A program made the translations under genes and the position numbers. Under the pieces are notes generated by a model that saw only the letters and a program-made list of their open reading frames with translations, made no database searches and was not told where the DNA came from. A stretch of DNA of 7,356 nucleotides from Planctomycetota bacterium (GTDB lineage Bacteria > Planctomycetota > Planctomycetia > Planctomycetales > Planctomycetaceae). This document shows, in pieces, positions 5,507 through 7,356 of this stretch. Where the stretch lies: NCBI GenBank assembly GCA_024278285.1, contig JAJRTM010000144.1, forward strand, positions 1-7,356, given 5' to 3'. Position 1 is the stretch's first letter; every line of letters starts with the position of its first letter.

Positions 5507-7108
5507 TTATTTACTCGGTTTCTTTTTTGTCTTTTTCTTTCGAGGTTTCTGTTTTGGATAAACCGGATTCTTCGGCACCGATCCCGTGTCATCCGGGACT
5601 TCTAATTCCTTGGCTAACCGCTCAAGCTCAGCATGCAGTTCCGCCTGGATTTTTGCGTACTCGGTTTGTCCATAAACAGATTGCATTTCGTGCGGGTCTT
5701 TTTCCAGATCGTAAAGCTCCCATTCATCAAGATTATAAAAATGGATCAGCTTGTAACGATCAGTCCGAACACCGCGATGCCTGCGGACCATGTGAGAGGT
5801 ACGCCTGTCTGGTTCGAATTCGTAATACTGATAATAATGCGACTTCCTCCAATCTTTCGGCACGTTTCCTTTCAAGACTGGCACAAGACTCCTGCCTTGC
5901 ATTTTGGGCGGAGTCGGAACTCCCGCGATATCGAGAAAGGTTTCTGCAAAATCAACATTGGATGCAAGTTGCTTCGTCACTTGCCCCGGCTTAACGACCC
6001 CCGGCCAGCGCACCAGCAGCGGTTGACGGTACGATTCTTCGTACATAAACCGTTTATCAAACCAACCATGTTCTCCCAGATAGAACCCTTGATCCGACGA
6101 ATAAACGACTATCGTATTTTCCGCCAAACCGCTTTCATCGAGATAATCCAGAACACGCCCGACGTTATCATCAACTGAGGCAATGCACCGCAGGTAATCT
6201 TTGATGTATCGCTGATACTTCCAGCGAACCAGATCCTTCCCCTTCAAATTCGCATCATGAAAAGCCTTGTTTTTCGGATCGTACGCTGCTTTCCAGACTT
6301 TGAGTTGCTCTGCATTCAAATAGCGTGGCGGCGTCAATTTCAAATCGCGAGGCGTCATCGTTTTCGCGATCGTCATATCTTGTGTATGAGCCGCGGTGCC
6401 TCGACCGGAATAATCATCGAATAAATTAGCCGGTTCGGGTATGGTGACATCGTCATACAAATGCAAATGTTTCGGTCCCGGTGCCCATTCACGATGCGGT
6501 GCTTTGTGTTGAAACATCAACAAGAACGGCTTGGATTGATCGCGATCATTTTTGAGCCATTCCATCGCAAGGTCTGTAATGATATCGGTCGTGTAACCGG
6601 TGTATCTTTTTTTTGTGCGGTTTCCATCGCCTTTTTCATCTCGCAACATCAAAGGATTATAATACGGTCCCTGTCCGACCAGCACTTCAGAATAACTGAA
6701 TCCAGTTGGCTCCATATGTTCCCCAAGATGCCATTTCCCGATGATCGCTGTTTGGTAACCCGATTTTTTCAACAACTTCGGAAACGTCACCTGTGTCCCA
6801 TCAAAGCGGTTACCGTTTCTGTAAAAACCGTTTTTGTGACTATACTTTCCGGAAAGGATCACTGCGCGCGAAGGTCCGCAAATCGAGTTGGTACAAAAGC
6901 AATTCTCAAATCGCATTCCCTCATTGCCAATGCGATCCAAATTCGGCGTTTTGTTGATCTTCGAACCGTAACAACTAATCGATTGGGCGGCATGATCATC
7001 CGTAAAAATAAACAGAATATTGGGCCGCGATGCCGCCTCTACTAAGGAAAGATTGCAAAACAGGTGACAAAAAAGAATTGCAAAAAGTGCATGGCGAATG
7101 GGTATCAA
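5507..7108 (-). CDS. Exported type I sulfatase (arylsulfatase A family, DUF4976-like C-terminus)
   Basis: A 533-aa secreted sulfatase. An N-terminal hydrophobic signal peptide ends near VEA-A (about residues 23-26). The formylglycine motif is CGPSR (Cys77, Pro79, Arg81), the type matured by formylglycine-generating enzyme. Other active-site elements are FTDDH (Asp37, Asp38), GKWHLGEH (Lys125, His127), HKAPHREW (His201, His205), [12 protein letters not shown] (Asp339, Gln340, His347) and FDKR (Lys352). The last part (about 440-500: [24 protein letters not shown]) fits DUF4976. The enzyme hydrolyses sulfate esters, most likely on sulfated polysaccharides; the substrate and subfamily are not decidable here. 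The tail (519-533) is strongly basic, 10 Lys/Arg of 15. The start is TTG 7106-7108, with GGAG 6 nt upstream. Another in-frame TTG four codons earlier (7118-7120) overlaps that site and has no site of its own. No sulfatase-maturing gene is in the window. Confidence 0.93.
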   Translation of the reverse strand: MIPIRHALFAILFCHLFCNLSLVEAASRPNILFIFTDDHAAQSISCYGSKINKTPNLDRIGNEGMRFENCFCTNSICGPSRAVILSGKYSHKNGFYRNGNRFDGTQVTFPKLLKKSGYQTAIIGKWHLGEHMEPTGFSYSEVLVGQGPYYNPLMLRDEKGDGNRTKKRYTGYTTDIITDLAMEWLKNDRDQSKPFLLMFQHKAPHREWAPGPKHLHLYDDVTIPEPANLFDDYSGRGTAAHTQDMTIAKTMTPRDLKLTPPRYLNAEQLKVWKAAYDPKNKAFHDANLKGKDLVRWKYQRYIKDYLRCIASVDDNVGRVLDYLDESGLAENTIVVYSSDQGFYLGEHGWFDKRFMYEESYRQPLLVRWPGVVKPGQVTKQLASNVDFAETFLDIAGVPTPPKMQGRSLVPVLKGNVPKDWRKSHYYQYYEFEPDRRTSHMVRRHRGVRTDRYKLIHFYNLDEWELYDLEKDPHEMQSVYGQTEYAKIQAELHAELERLAKELEVPDDTGSVPKNPVYPKQKPRKKKTKKKPSK

Positions 7109-7112
7109 AGTT

Positions 7113-7118
7113 CTCTCC
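7113..7118 (-). promoter_or_regulatory. Ribosome binding site GGAGAG deciding the sulfatase start
   Basis: GGAG (7115-7118, minus strand) stands 6 nt before TTG 7106-7108. Because it overlaps the alternative TTG at 7118-7120, it can serve only the inner start. No ATG lies near; the first in-frame Met is after the signal peptide. Confidence 0.6.
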
Positions 7119-7120
7119 AA

Positions 7121-7356
7121 GATAGATATTACAATTTCCAGAATGGATCATCGTCCATCAATAATGTCGATTCTGATATCTAAATACAAGTCGCAAACGC
7201 TTCAAGTGCAGATACCATTGTCTGAAAACTTGCTGTAAGAGAGGCAGAGGCATCCAAATGGAATCAAACGACTTGGTGATTTCATGCGAACTGGCACTGA
7301 AGTTGCGGTGTCATTAGGAATGTCCGATTTCGCACCTTGCTAAATTGCAACCAGTT
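7121..7356. other. Upstream region of the sulfatase gene, no confident gene
   Basis: No complete gene is supported in these 236 nt. A short inverted repeat ATGGA/TCCAT (7143-7147 with 7154-7158) lies 35 nt before the sulfatase start and could be a weak operator or chance. TGTAAT (minus strand, around 7129-7134) resembles a -10 box without a good -35. Two overlapping stop-free stretches (plus 7239-7340, minus 7205-7339) are protein-like but lack good starts. Confidence 0.3.

Noticed and set aside
5348..5605. 85-codon plus-strand open frame across the repeat cluster and the sulfatase 3' end
   Set aside because: It runs through palindromic repeats into the antisense of the sulfatase tail, and the product is low-complexity and resembles no family.
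6461..7045. 194-codon plus-strand open frame antisense to the sulfatase
   Set aside because: The minus strand here carries the full set of sulfatase catalytic motifs, so the antisense frame is a shadow. The same holds for 5527-5994 and 5633-6178.
156..7108. A single novel multi-gene system linking sulfatase, transferase, ligase-like protein and DUF1573 protein
   Set aside because: Only the transferase and ligase-like genes are physically coupled. The other two are separated by spacers or repeats, and nothing in their sequences ties them to the pair.

Overview
The window most likely comes from a member of the Planctomycetota. This is inferred from protein content, not from a marker gene. It carries a DUF1573 lipoprotein, an exported type I sulfatase with a DUF4976-like end, and an O-antigen ligase-like membrane protein fused to a TPR tail. 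It also has weak or patchy Shine-Dalgarno sites and palindromic intergenic repeats built on GTCCC/GGGAC and CCCC..GGGG stems. Base composition looks somewhat below 50% GC.

Layout: all four complete genes lie on the minus strand, so transcription runs from high to low coordinates. The order is exported sulfatase (5507-7108), a 529-bp gene-free gap full of inverted repeats (4978-5506), a WecA/MraY-type undecaprenyl-phosphate sugar-phosphate transferase (3862-4977), an O-antigen ligase/polymerase-like protein with TPR tail (1536-3875, overlapping the previous gene by 14 nt), a 228-bp gap, and a DUF1573 lipoprotein (156-1307). Beyond it lie a hairpin and a short open stretch of uncertain strand at the left edge.

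The transferase and the ligase-like gene form a tight, probably co-translated pair. Together they suggest lipid-linked surface polysaccharide synthesis: one loads a sugar phosphate onto undecaprenyl phosphate, the other polymerises or ligates the finished glycan. The sulfatase and the DUF1573 lipoprotein are separate units facing the periplasm or outside. I see no evidence that they belong to the same pathway.

The most notable structure is the 4978-5506 gap. A 282-bp palindromic, non-coding element (5198-5479) with 19-bp perfect terminal inverted repeats is flanked by 11-bp direct repeats. Removing it together with one direct repeat restores a perfect 25-bp inverted repeat around an 86-bp core. 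This is a clear footprint of one miniature element inserted into the arm of another. I found no wholly new protein system. The genes are recognisable families with a few odd details.
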